A DNA stretch of 15,253 nucleotides, taken from contig DHFM01000019.1 in the NCBI GenBank assembly GCA_002400405.1, forward strand, positions 1 to 15,253. The letters run 5' to 3'. The notes below the pieces were generated by a model that did no database searches, was not told where the DNA came from, and was given only the letters and a program-made list of their open reading frames with translations. Origin of the DNA: Candidatus Moranbacteria bacterium UBA4824 (GTDB lineage: Bacteria > Patescibacteriota > Minisyncoccia > Moranbacterales > UBA2206). Positions 6,506-12,757 of the stretch are shown piece after piece. The position numbers and the translations under genes were made by a program. Each line of letters opens with the position of its first letter. Positions within the stretch are counted from its first letter, which is position 1.

Positions 6506-6881
6506 CGTATGTTTACCTCTCTACGATGAGAAAGGATTTTTTTTTCGCTTCATAGCTCATATTTTTTTCTTTTTTATCCCCGATTTGCAATTTGCAGATC
6601 AGTCTGTCCGATTGACTACAATTTGTAGTTTTTTTAGGTTTCCAATTTGGAAGACCCTATCAATCGCTTTGCAAGAAAAAACATAAACCGTCGTTGTGTT
6701 GCACTCAAAAATCAATTTCCAATCAATTTTGGCAAATTTTTCCACAGATTGTGGCTCGACCGATTTTTTCCAGTTTGAAAAAAAGCCGATTTTTGCGTTC
6801 TATTGATTTTCTTTTAATTTTGAGTTTGGAGCCCGAGCCGTTTTTACTGGCTCGGGCTCCCCGAAGTTCTGCGATTAGCTG
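6506..6881 (-). other. Non-coding, hairpin-rich stretch
   Basis: There is no convincing gene here. Plus-strand frames at 6441-6686 and 6694-6885 are low-complexity and Phe/Ile-rich. The stretch holds a run of short palindromes with a C(A/G)ATTTG core and similar size: TGCAATTTGCA (6586-6596), ACTACAATTTGTAGT (6615-6629), and GGTTTCCAATTTGGAAGACC (6637-6656). The terminator next door (TTCC-GATTT-GGAA, 6483-6495) fits the pattern. CCACAGATTGTGG (about 6742-6754) is a further small hairpin. Most of it would be 3' untranslated RNA of the 304-aa gene. A small RNA processed from it is possible but not shown. Confidence 0.5.
6828..6860. repeat. Perfect 12-bp GC-rich hairpin after the 304-aa gene
   Basis: GGAGCCCGAGCC (6828-6839) pairs perfectly with GGCTCGGGCTCC (6849-6860) around a 9-base loop, 21 bases after the stop. 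On the minus strand it is followed by an A-rich, not T-rich, sequence, so it is not a standard intrinsic terminator. It more likely protects the 3' end or pauses polymerase. Confidence 0.6.
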
Positions 6882-7796
6882 TTAGGCTTTTCGCAGTTCT
6901 CTGGTGGAAATCAGGTGGTCGATTAGATTTTTTTGAACTTGGTCACAGGTCGGCTTTAAAAATTCTTTCATCGCCGATTTGCAACTTTTTGCGAGGTCTT
7001 TCTCCTCGCTGACTGTCGCCCGCACAGTATCAGCTGGAGTTGCGGGCATGTCGGCTGGGTCAACAACCTTCGGGGCATAGATAGAAACAAATTTGCCTCG
7101 ATTATTGACAGGAACATTATACAACCATTCCTGCCCAGCGACCGTGAAATGGAGAGTAAACGAGTCGGGCTTGACGACGCCCTTGATTTCAGAGACTTCC
7201 TCCTTAATCTCGGAAACTTCTTCGGCCATTTTGCCGTCCTGTAATTCCTTGATAATCATCGCTTGGCCATTTTTCTGATTACGAATAACTGCCAAACCAA
7301 GAATAATAAGTCCCAGAAAAAGGATGGCTCCGATAAATATCATAATCAGTCCGAGGCCATTAACGGCGTTTTTTACAGAGGAACCAACATTGTCAATCGC
7401 TGTAACGGTTGATTCTGTTGAATTTTTAATATCCTCCGCCACGCCCTTCAGGTTTTTCGTAGCGCTGACAAGTTCCCCTGTTGCACTATCGATTGACTCT
7501 TTAGTGGATTTTTGAATGTTAGCCATGGCCGACTGTACTTCGGCTTGGACACCACTGGAAACATTACCAATGGCCTCAAGAAGCGTTCGCCGGGTTTTTG
7601 CCTCGCGGACTGACAGCCAGTCTGTTTCTTTCTTGATTGCAGCCTTGACCTTTTGCAGGTCTTTGGCGGTGGCAGTTGGTTCGTAGTTATAATTTTTTGC
7701 CGGAGCCGATGGAACCGGCTCGGCGGAGAATGCCATCACACCCGAAAGTGCGATAACAAAAACGATAGTAAATATACTGCTAATTATTTTTTTCAT
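6882..7796 (-). CDS. Membrane protein of unknown function: signal peptide, helical ectodomain, one TM, cytoplasmic domain
   Basis: A protein of 304 residues from the ATG at 7794-7796. I do not recognise it. Residues 1-25 look like a signal peptide (KKIISSIF..., ending FSAEP). Residues 45-145 form a long amphipathic helical region rich in Ser/Thr/Val/Ala (AIGNVSSGVQAEVQSAMAN, STESTVTAIDNVGSSV), similar in feel to chemoreceptor or phasin helices. A transmembrane segment spans about 148-171. A short charged coiled coil with the repeat EEVSEIK (192-198, 199-205) leads into a C-terminal domain (213-304) with cysteines at 272 and 284. The frame is open further up to 7859, but GGAGG at 7802-7806 fixes the start at 7796. 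It follows the 517-aa gene by 19 bases in one operon; both carry RATVxEE (259-265 here). A membrane partner or sensor for the secreted 517-aa protein is plausible but unproven. Confidence 0.8.
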   Translation of the reverse strand: MKKIISSIFTIVFVIALSGVMAFSAEPVPSAPAKNYNYEPTATAKDLQKVKAAIKKETDWLSVREAKTRRTLLEAIGNVSSGVQAEVQSAMANIQKSTKESIDSATGELVSATKNLKGVAEDIKNSTESTVTAIDNVGSSVKNAVNGLGLIMIFIGAILFLGLIILGLAVIRNQKNGQAMIIKELQDGKMAEEVSEIKEEVSEIKGVVKPDSFTLHFTVAGQEWLYNVPVNNRGKFVSIYAPKVVDPADMPATPADTVRATVSEEKDLAKSCKSAMKEFLKPTCDQVQKNLIDHLISTRELRKA

Positions 7797-7815
7797 GATT
7801 TCCTCCGTATGATTT

Positions 7816-9369
7816 TTATCGTTTGATGTCATTTTTTTCGGTCGGCATTGTGTGATCACCTCGTTCGCTCAATTTTTTAAATTGAGCAAAAGAAATTTCC
7901 GCATCCCGCCCATGAAGTTCGCGAATTGCCAACGCAGAATTATAATGCGCTTTATAGAGAATTTCCTGCGCACCTTGAAGGGTGCTAGTTCGTGCACCAT
8001 TCGGCTCACGACCTTCGAGAAAATTCTTTTCGGCGTTTTCATACTCCGCAATCGCTTTCGCGAGAGCGTCACTGTTTCCCACGCAGTAAAAGAGATCCAA
8101 GTAGGCATCTCCTAACTGTTTTCTTAACATTTCATTATTCAAACAATCATTTGGGCAATTTTTCGTGCCCTCCTCTAACTGCTTAATACGTGAAATGATC
8201 GGTTGCGGGTCACAGGCCGGTTTTTGCGGAGAAATTTCTTCCTCCACTACCGTTGCCCTTACAGACACCGGCGCGGATACTTTAAGCCCGCAAACCTCCA
8301 TTCCTTCCGGCGGGTCGATTGACCCGTCGTTGAGCGCCCACACACGAATCCCATAAACTTCTTGGGTTCGCGCAGTAGTGGTCCCGATCAGACCGCCAAG
8401 ACCAATTGCCCCAGCAGTGCCATCATTACCAGGTCCCCATAATCTGGAACCAGCAACGCCAGAACCGATTGAGAGGCCAGAATTTTGGACTTCACCTCGT
8501 TCCTTCACCCAAACAACTACTCGATGGGTGTTGGTGTCCTTTTTAGCTTCAAAAAGAACATGGGCTAAGACTTGACCAAGGGGCATCGGTTCGTTAGCAG
8601 TATATTCATATTCACCAAGAATCTTTGCCGATGACCAATCCCCAAAGTTACTGACTGGGACAAAATCTAACCTCATAACCGGAAGTTGATCATAATCAGC
8701 AACTTCCTTAATTCGAAGAGATTTTTGAATCCCTGATGAAAACCATCCGCCGGCGCCCTCTGACATTACCTCCAGTTCTTCCGGAGTAAAACTCTTGAAG
8801 AGTGGCTGGCAAGCAAAAAGCTGCCAGTCTTTGGAAGTAATAAATCCTGCACCGAGAAAATTTCCCGAAGGTCCAGGTTGCGCCATAATATGCGGGCGCT
8901 TGTTTTCAGGAGACGTGTAGATGTTCTGATTTGTAACATCCCCCTCAACACCCTTGACGGTTGTTTCATTTTTCGCGGTGGTATCGCCGATATTCGCCGA
9001 TGCATCAGCATCAGCATCGGCATCAGCGGCTGATTGACCGCCATTCGCCACTGGATTCGCAATAGCATTCCCGCCGGTTGCATTAGCATTTCCGCCGGTA
9101 GCGCTAGCGTCTCCGCCTTCACCACCTCTGCCACCAGCACCACCTTGACCGCCTGTAGCGTTTCCGCCCGTGGCACAGGCTTCTTGATTCTGCCCCTGCC
9201 ACTGGTTCTGATCTTGATTTTGGTCCTGCTGGGCGTTTCCGCCCGTCGCAGTTACCTCATTTGTGGATTCATTTGAGACATCCACATTGATATCGTCGTC
9301 CGCCAGCACGATGCCAGCAGAAAACACCATTGCCAGAACTACACATAATGTCAATAACAGTTTTTTCAT
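7816..9369 (-). CDS. Large secreted protein with Gln-rich and ATGGNA-repeat N-terminus
   Basis: A 517-residue secreted protein of unknown function. Layout: signal peptide (about 1-23, ending VLA, mature start DDDINVD); NESTNEVTATGGNA (33-46), which is nearly the same as in the LPXTG protein at 10641-11222; a QDQNQ repeat (48-62); ATGGNA/GG repeats (66-102); an alternating Ala/Asp run (115-123); a larger domain (about 155-370) with aromatic beta-rich segments; RATVVEEE (371-378); and a helical C-terminus (about 385-500, cysteines 386, 405, 409 and 429) that looks TPR-like. No LPXTG motif or C-terminal TM is seen, so retention would need a partner, perhaps the membrane protein encoded 19 bases downstream. 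The start is fixed by GAGGAGG at 9377-9383. GC content is clearly higher than in the flanking genes. Adhesin, matrix protein or glycan-binding protein are possible readings. Confidence 0.8.
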   Translation of the reverse strand: MKKLLLTLCVVLAMVFSAGIVLADDDINVDVSNESTNEVTATGGNAQQDQNQDQNQWQGQNQEACATGGNATGGQGGAGGRGGEGGDASATGGNANATGGNAIANPVANGGQSAADADADADASANIGDTTAKNETTVKGVEGDVTNQNIYTSPENKRPHIMAQPGPSGNFLGAGFITSKDWQLFACQPLFKSFTPEELEVMSEGAGGWFSSGIQKSLRIKEVADYDQLPVMRLDFVPVSNFGDWSSAKILGEYEYTANEPMPLGQVLAHVLFEAKKDTNTHRVVVWVKERGEVQNSGLSIGSGVAGSRLWGPGNDGTAGAIGLGGLIGTTTARTQEVYGIRVWALNDGSIDPPEGMEVCGLKVSAPVSVRATVVEEEISPQKPACDPQPIISRIKQLEEGTKNCPNDCLNNEMLRKQLGDAYLDLFYCVGNSDALAKAIAEYENAEKNFLEGREPNGARTSTLQGAQEILYKAHYNSALAIRELHGRDAEISFAQFKKLSERGDHTMPTEKNDIKR

Positions 9370-9405
9370 GGTAAAACCTCCTCGGGCTTTTCGCCCACTT
9401 TTATA
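9370..9405 (-). promoter_or_regulatory. Leader hairpin joined to a strong ribosome binding site (517-aa gene)
   Basis: The hairpin GGGC/GCCC (9384-9396) abuts GAGGAGG (9377-9383) with no gap, and the ATG follows seven bases later. A TATAAA on the minus strand (9400-9405) could act as a second, gene-proximal -10 that would start RNA almost at the hairpin. It lacks a good -35. Confidence 0.4.
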
Positions 9406-9646
9406 GTGTTTTTTTTGTTTTATGTGATATATGAACCTGAGATTTTTTAAGGCTCAGAATTTTTTTTCAAAGGTCATTCTTCGATTATCAACACGCTTTT
9501 TTTAGCTAAGGTTAGCGAAAAATGGCGTAGGGATAATATTCTATGTCATCCTGAACTCGTTTCAGGATCTATGTATTTTTTGGCTTAACCTAGATGCTGA
9601 AACAAGTTCAGCATGACAATTTTTAGGGCACAAAGACTAACAGATT
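9406..9646 (-). promoter_or_regulatory. Long leader region of the 517-aa gene
   Basis: This would be the untranslated leader if promoter copy b is used, about 270 bases in total. It holds a weak CTGAG/CTCAG stem (about 9437-9457) next to a T-run on the plus strand and the palindromic repeat R3. I see no gene and no known riboswitch. Confidence 0.35.
9545..9617. repeat. Palindromic repeat R3 (GTCATCCTGAAC...GTTCAGCATGAC)
   Basis: A 73-bp element made of two inverted halves. Left: GTCATCCTGAAC, then GTTTCAGGATCTA. Right: TAGATGCTGAAAC, then GTTCAGCATGAC. Each half is also partly self-complementary. It lies between promoter copy b and the 517-aa gene. Confidence 0.8.
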
Positions 9647-9675
9647 ACACTAGCAGAAAATGAATATTTTGTCAA
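9647..9675 (-). promoter_or_regulatory. Promoter copy b (517-aa/304-aa operon)
   Basis: On the minus strand: TTGACA (9670-9675), 17-base spacer ending in TGC, and TAGTGT (9647-9652). Its spacer matches that of copy a at 14 of 17 positions. A T-rich run lies upstream on the plus strand (A-rich on the coding strand). It is flanked by repeats R3 and R4. Confidence 0.65.
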
Positions 9676-9689
9676 GTTTTTTTCAACTT

Positions 9690-9737
9690 GTCATTCTGAG
9701 CGTCCCGATAATAAATCGGGACTCCGCTCAGGATGAC
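9690..9737. repeat. Palindromic repeat R4, likely terminator of the LPXTG-sortase operon
   Basis: GTCATTCTGAGCG, then TCCCGAT, loop, ATCGGGA, then CGCTCAGGATGAC: one long, almost perfect hairpin of 48 bp directly after the sortase gene. A second hairpin, ATGACAAC-TAAA-GTTGTCAT (9733-9752), overlaps its edge and includes the sortase stop codon. On the minus strand the long stem is followed by AAGTTGAAAAAAAC, so termination would not be classical. Confidence 0.7.
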
Positions 9738-9748
9738 AACTAAAGTTG

Positions 9749-10621
9749 TCATTTTTGCAACTGTGCCTTAACAATTAATCGGCGAAAGTTTGTGCCGATT
9801 GGCCAACAAGTAGAAAGAGTAAGGATTGGACTGTCAGAATTTTCAAAAATTCTCGTGTCATTGGGAACCGTCACAAATTTCTCACTAACTTGATAGCGAT
9901 AAATAATGATTTTTCCATTTTTTTGAAAAGTAGTGACGGTGATGACGTCATTTTTTTCTAAATTATCCAAATCCCTAAAGACGTGATTATAGTCCCCCTT
10001 TGCCCAAATATAATTACTAGAATGACCAGAGATAATCATATTGCCAACTTGCCCAGGGGCGGAAGTTTTGAGATAGTGCCCTAATCCATTTTCTAGTTCT
10101 TTTAGCATATCTTGTTCATGCTCACTTTTTGACCAAATCATAGGTGCTAAAATTTTGATTTTAGCAATGGAAATTTCCACTCGCGGTTTGATATTGCTGT
10201 CTCCTGGGGCATCTGGATCATAGCCATTGGCAATTTCTGCTTTGTCTGAATAGGTGTCTTTGTCCGTATCTCTTTCTAATGGATTGGTGCCATAAACATA
10301 TTCCAGATAGTTGGCCAAATCATCCTTGTCAGGATCTTGGTCGAGTCCGGAATTTGAAGCATCTAATCCAAAACGAATCGCCCAAGCTGAATAACTTTCC
10401 GCAGAAACATCAATACCATTAAGACGTTTTTTTATCTCGCCGTCCAAGTTAAAATTAACCGAAGAATCAGAAAGCGGTTGATTTTTTGAAGTAGGCTTAA
10501 GATCTAGATTAACTAGGAAAAATAAGCCAAAGAAGATTAATATTAAAAGACAGCTGAAAAGAAGAGAACCTATCCAACTGCCTTTTATTTTTTGCCAAAA
10601 TCCGCGCATAATTTTTTTCAA
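9749..10621 (-). CDS. Sortase (class D/E-like) with calcium-loop (TSP3-like) insert
   Basis: A 290-residue membrane-anchored transpeptidase. A TM anchor spans about 17-38. Residues 92-142 hold aspartate-rich loops (DQDPDKDDLANYLEYVYG, then DTDKDTYSDKAEI) typical of thrombospondin-3/EF-hand-like calcium sites. The sortase barrel follows from about 148, with H200 (ISGHSSNY), C272 (LTLSTCWP) and R280/R281 (GTNFRRLIV). Sortases cut LPXTG-type sorting signals between Thr and Gly and transfer the protein to an amine. The gene directly upstream, 19 bases away, encodes such a substrate (LPATG). The start is either TTG at 10619-10621, with GAGAG close upstream, or ATG at 10607-10609, which would drop four residues. 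Class D/E is a guess from TLxTCxPxG. The catalytic triad is complete. Confidence 0.9.
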   Translation of the reverse strand: MKKIMRGFWQKIKGSWIGSLLFSCLLILIFFGLFFLVNLDLKPTSKNQPLSDSSVNFNLDGEIKKRLNGIDVSAESYSAWAIRFGLDASNSGLDQDPDKDDLANYLEYVYGTNPLERDTDKDTYSDKAEIANGYDPDAPGDSNIKPRVEISIAKIKILAPMIWSKSEHEQDMLKELENGLGHYLKTSAPGQVGNMIISGHSSNYIWAKGDYNHVFRDLDNLEKNDVITVTTFQKNGKIIIYRYQVSEKFVTVPNDTRIFENSDSPILTLSTCWPIGTNFRRLIVKAQLQK

Positions 10622-10640
10622 AAACTCTCAAGAGCTGAAA

Positions 10641-11222
10641 TTACTTAGCAAACTTTCCATATGCATATTTCATTCCAAAAGCTACTACACCTGAAAGAGC
10701 AAGAAGTGCTACTAGTCCCGTAGCTGAGCTTCCTGTAGCAGGTAAGCTTTTTGCGCCTAAAACAACCGTTTTAGTATAATTTTTGCCATCTTTATAATAA
10801 GAGTGGTGACTATGATTATTATCGTCGTCATCGTCATCGTCGTCATCGTCGTTATCATTATGATCAATGTCCACTTCTATTTCTGTTTCTATATTTTGGC
10901 TAACAGAAGCATTCCCACCCGTCGCTGATTGCGATTGAGATTGAGATTGTGATTGGGACTGAGATTGTGATCCAGAACCCGAAGAAGCTGGTGAACAACC
11001 AGAACATAGACCAGTTCCACCTGAATTACCTTGTGTTTGTGATTGAGCTTGCGCTTGACTCTGACTTTGTGATTGCGTAGCGCTACCACCTGTGGCAGTT
11101 ACGTTATTTGTAGACTCATTTTCTACGCTAACAGAGACATCTGCAAAAGCAGTGCTAGCTAAAAACAACAATGTTGCAATTAGAGCAATCGATGTTTTTG
11201 TATAATTTGTGATTTTTTTCAT
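10641..11222 (-). CDS. LPXTG-anchored surface protein with Ser-Gln repeats and Asp10 run
   Basis: A 193-residue cell-surface protein. Signal peptide 1-27 (ends AFA); ENESTNNVTATGGSA (34-48), shared with the 517-aa protein; Ser/Ala-Gln dipeptide repeats (49-64 and 85-98) separated by a Gly/Ser loop with C73-x2-C76; ATGGNA (100-105); an acidic stretch with ten consecutive Asp (125-134) followed by NNHSHHS; then the sorting signal LPATG (160-164), a hydrophobic segment (169-184) and a short basic tail ending in Lys. This is a textbook sortase substrate, and the sortase follows 19 bases downstream. The Asp/His patch could bind calcium or other divalent metals. No Shine-Dalgarno is seen before the ATG at 11220-11222. 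It is transcribed from promoter copy c. Function unknown: a low-complexity surface fibre or adhesin is the best guess. Confidence 0.85.
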   Translation of the reverse strand: MKKITNYTKTSIALIATLLFLASTAFADVSVSVENESTNNVTATGGSATQSQSQSQAQAQSQTQGNSGGTGLCSGCSPASSGSGSQSQSQSQSQSQSQSATGGNASVSQNIETEIEVDIDHNDNDDDDDDDDDDNNHSHHSYYKDGKNYTKTVVLGAKSLPATGSSATGLVALLALSGVVAFGMKYAYGKFAK

Positions 11223-11301
11223 ATATTTTAAAAATTAATTAACTACTTTAATATTACATTCAATTTAGCATATTCTTCTATGGCTAATTATTGAATAATA
11301 A

Positions 11302-11330
11302 ATACTAGCAGAAAAGAAATGATTTGTCAA
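11302..11330 (-). promoter_or_regulatory. Promoter copy c (LPXTG-sortase operon)
   Basis: On the minus strand: TTGACA (11325-11330), 17-base spacer ending in TGC, and TAGTAT (11302-11307). The leader is about 75 bases. The -35 overlaps the -35 of the divergent ABC promoter by all but one base. Confidence 0.65.
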
Positions 11331-11352
11331 ATATTGGAAAGTGTAGTATAAT
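11324..11352 (+). promoter_or_regulatory. Promoter of the ABC transporter operon
   Basis: TTGTCA (11324-11329), exactly 17 bases, TATAAT (11347-11352). The predicted start is near 11359, about 33 bases before the ATG. It is face to face with promoter copy c. No Shine-Dalgarno precedes the ATG. Confidence 0.75.
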
Positions 11353-11391
11353 TTTGATAGTAATAAATCAAAATAAAAATCTTCTACAAAA

Positions 11392-12756
11392 ATGGAACTA
11401 CAAGAAAAATTAGTTGAGATGGAAAAAATTAATCTCACCTATAATCGTGGAAAAGATAATGCTTTTCAATCTTTGTTTGATGTGAATCTCACCATTAAAA
11501 AAGGAGAGTTTGTGGTGATTCTTGGACCGTCTGGTTGCGGGAAATCATCTCTTCTCAATATCATCGCTGGACTGGAAGATCCAGATGAGGGAAATGTTCG
11601 GATAAATAACATTGATATTTTGAAGATGAAAGCTTCGGAACGAATTCAATTTCATCGCAGTAAAATTGGAATGGTTTTTCAATCATACAATCTTATCTCA
11701 ACCTTGTCAGTTTTGGACAATGTGGCTTTGCCCCAAATTTTTGTCAACATTAGAAAGGGCGAAAGAGAAAGAAAAGTTATGATGTTACTAGAAAGATTTG
11801 GTATCAAGGAGCAATGGAAAAAGGTCCCTAGTCAGCTGTCTGGTGGACAGCAACAAAGAATCGGTATCGCCAGATCAATTGTAAATGATCCTTTTTTGCT
11901 TTTAGCTGATGAACCCGTAGGAAACTTAGACAGTGCTTCAGCTAATAATGTGATGCAGATATTAGGAGAACTAAACAAAAAAGAAGGTAAAACTATCATT
12001 CTCGTCACGCATAATCCGGAAAATGCCGACTGGGGAACGCACATCATTAATATGAAAGATGGAAAAATTACTAAAGAAGAATGGAAAGATGCTTCTGGTG
12101 CTTCTCATGAAGTAGAGTCGAAAGTAGAAGAAGGCAAATCAGTCTTTGACAAAATTATGGAAAAATTCCGCGGACTTTCGGAAAAACAAATTAGTTTTCT
12201 TATGGAACCATTAAAAGCCAAGCTTATCGCCGAATCATTCTTTATTCCTTACGAAGAAAATCAAATGAAAGTTATTGAAGAATCTATTCGACTAAAAATG
12301 TCTGGGGTTTATAGCGAGCAAGCACTCTTTGAACAGTTAGACAGACCAATGGAGAAAGGTGGTGCTGGGCTTGATCAACGTATCGCTAAGGGATTCACTT
12401 TAGAATTGGAAGCCTTGGCACAAATCGCCTTGGAAGTTTTTGGAAAACATTCCTCCGAAGAAAAAGCCGGAACTGTTATTAAGTATTTTATCGAAAAAAG
12501 AAATATTCATATAAATGAAGAGTCTGCGCAAAGAATAAAAGATCTTATTCGAAGAAGAATTGATGATGAGATACCATTTATTGAATTCAAAAAATTATTA
12601 GATTTACCGCAAAATTTAGGTGGAGCAGGACTCGACAAACGAACAGTACATAAGATACTTCGAGAATTGGATTTGATTTTAATTGTCGGTTTTGGCCTTA
12701 GAATTGAACCGGAAAAAAATAATTCCAATATAAATAATCAAATTAAAAAAATATAA
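11392..12756 (+). CDS. MacB/LolD-type ABC ATPase with a duplicated C-terminal extension
   Basis: Residues 11-230 are a complete ATPase of the MacB/LolD/FtsE branch: Walker A GPSGCGKS (45-52), Q-loop Q97, signature LSGGQQQR (149-156), Walker B LLLADEP (169-175) and switch His207. Such subunits power mechanotransmission by a MacB/FtsX permease, and that gene follows after a single base. The usual family length is about 220-250 residues; this one has about 205 more. The extension (about 255-440) is helical and contains two related units, each ending in GGAGLD-x-R (323-330 and 410-417) and preceded by a charged helix (KVIEESIRLKMSG, RIKDLIRRRIDDE) and a Phe-x2-Leu segment. I do not recognise this domain. 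It could couple the transporter to a cytoplasmic partner or control ATPase activity. The start is the first in-frame ATG after a good promoter; the next (M10) would remove only nine residues. Confidence 0.9.
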   Translation: MELQEKLVEMEKINLTYNRGKDNAFQSLFDVNLTIKKGEFVVILGPSGCGKSSLLNIIAGLEDPDEGNVRINNIDILKMKASERIQFHRSKIGMVFQSYNLISTLSVLDNVALPQIFVNIRKGERERKVMMLLERFGIKEQWKKVPSQLSGGQQQRIGIARSIVNDPFLLLADEPVGNLDSASANNVMQILGELNKKEGKTIILVTHNPENADWGTHIINMKDGKITKEEWKDASGASHEVESKVEEGKSVFDKIMEKFRGLSEKQISFLMEPLKAKLIAESFFIPYEENQMKVIEESIRLKMSGVYSEQALFEQLDRPMEKGGAGLDQRIAKGFTLELEALAQIALEVFGKHSSEEKAGTVIKYFIEKRNIHINEESAQRIKDLIRRRIDDEIPFIEFKKLLDLPQNLGGAGLDKRTVHKILRELDLILIVGFGLRIEPEKNNSNINNQIKKI

Positions 12757-12757
12757 T

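Noticed and set aside
6441..6885. Plus-strand open frames of 81 and 63 codons after the IS
   Set aside because: Phe/Ile/Ser-rich, no ribosome site, the first begins inside the IS terminal repeat and both run over hairpins. They look like chance frames in AT-rich DNA.
7797..7859. Upstream start of the 304-aa protein at 7859
   Set aside because: It would overlap the 517-aa gene by 44 bases and hide the signal peptide; GGAGG at 7802-7806 points to the ATG at 7796.
8766..9176. 136-codon minus-strand frame inside the 517-aa gene
   Set aside because: A shadow frame produced by the repetitive ATGGNA/Ala-Asp coding region; no ribosome site of its own.
1212..9737. CRISPR array interpretation of the palindromic repeats
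   Set aside because: The four copies are far apart, differ in sequence and length, and there are no regular spacers or cas genes.
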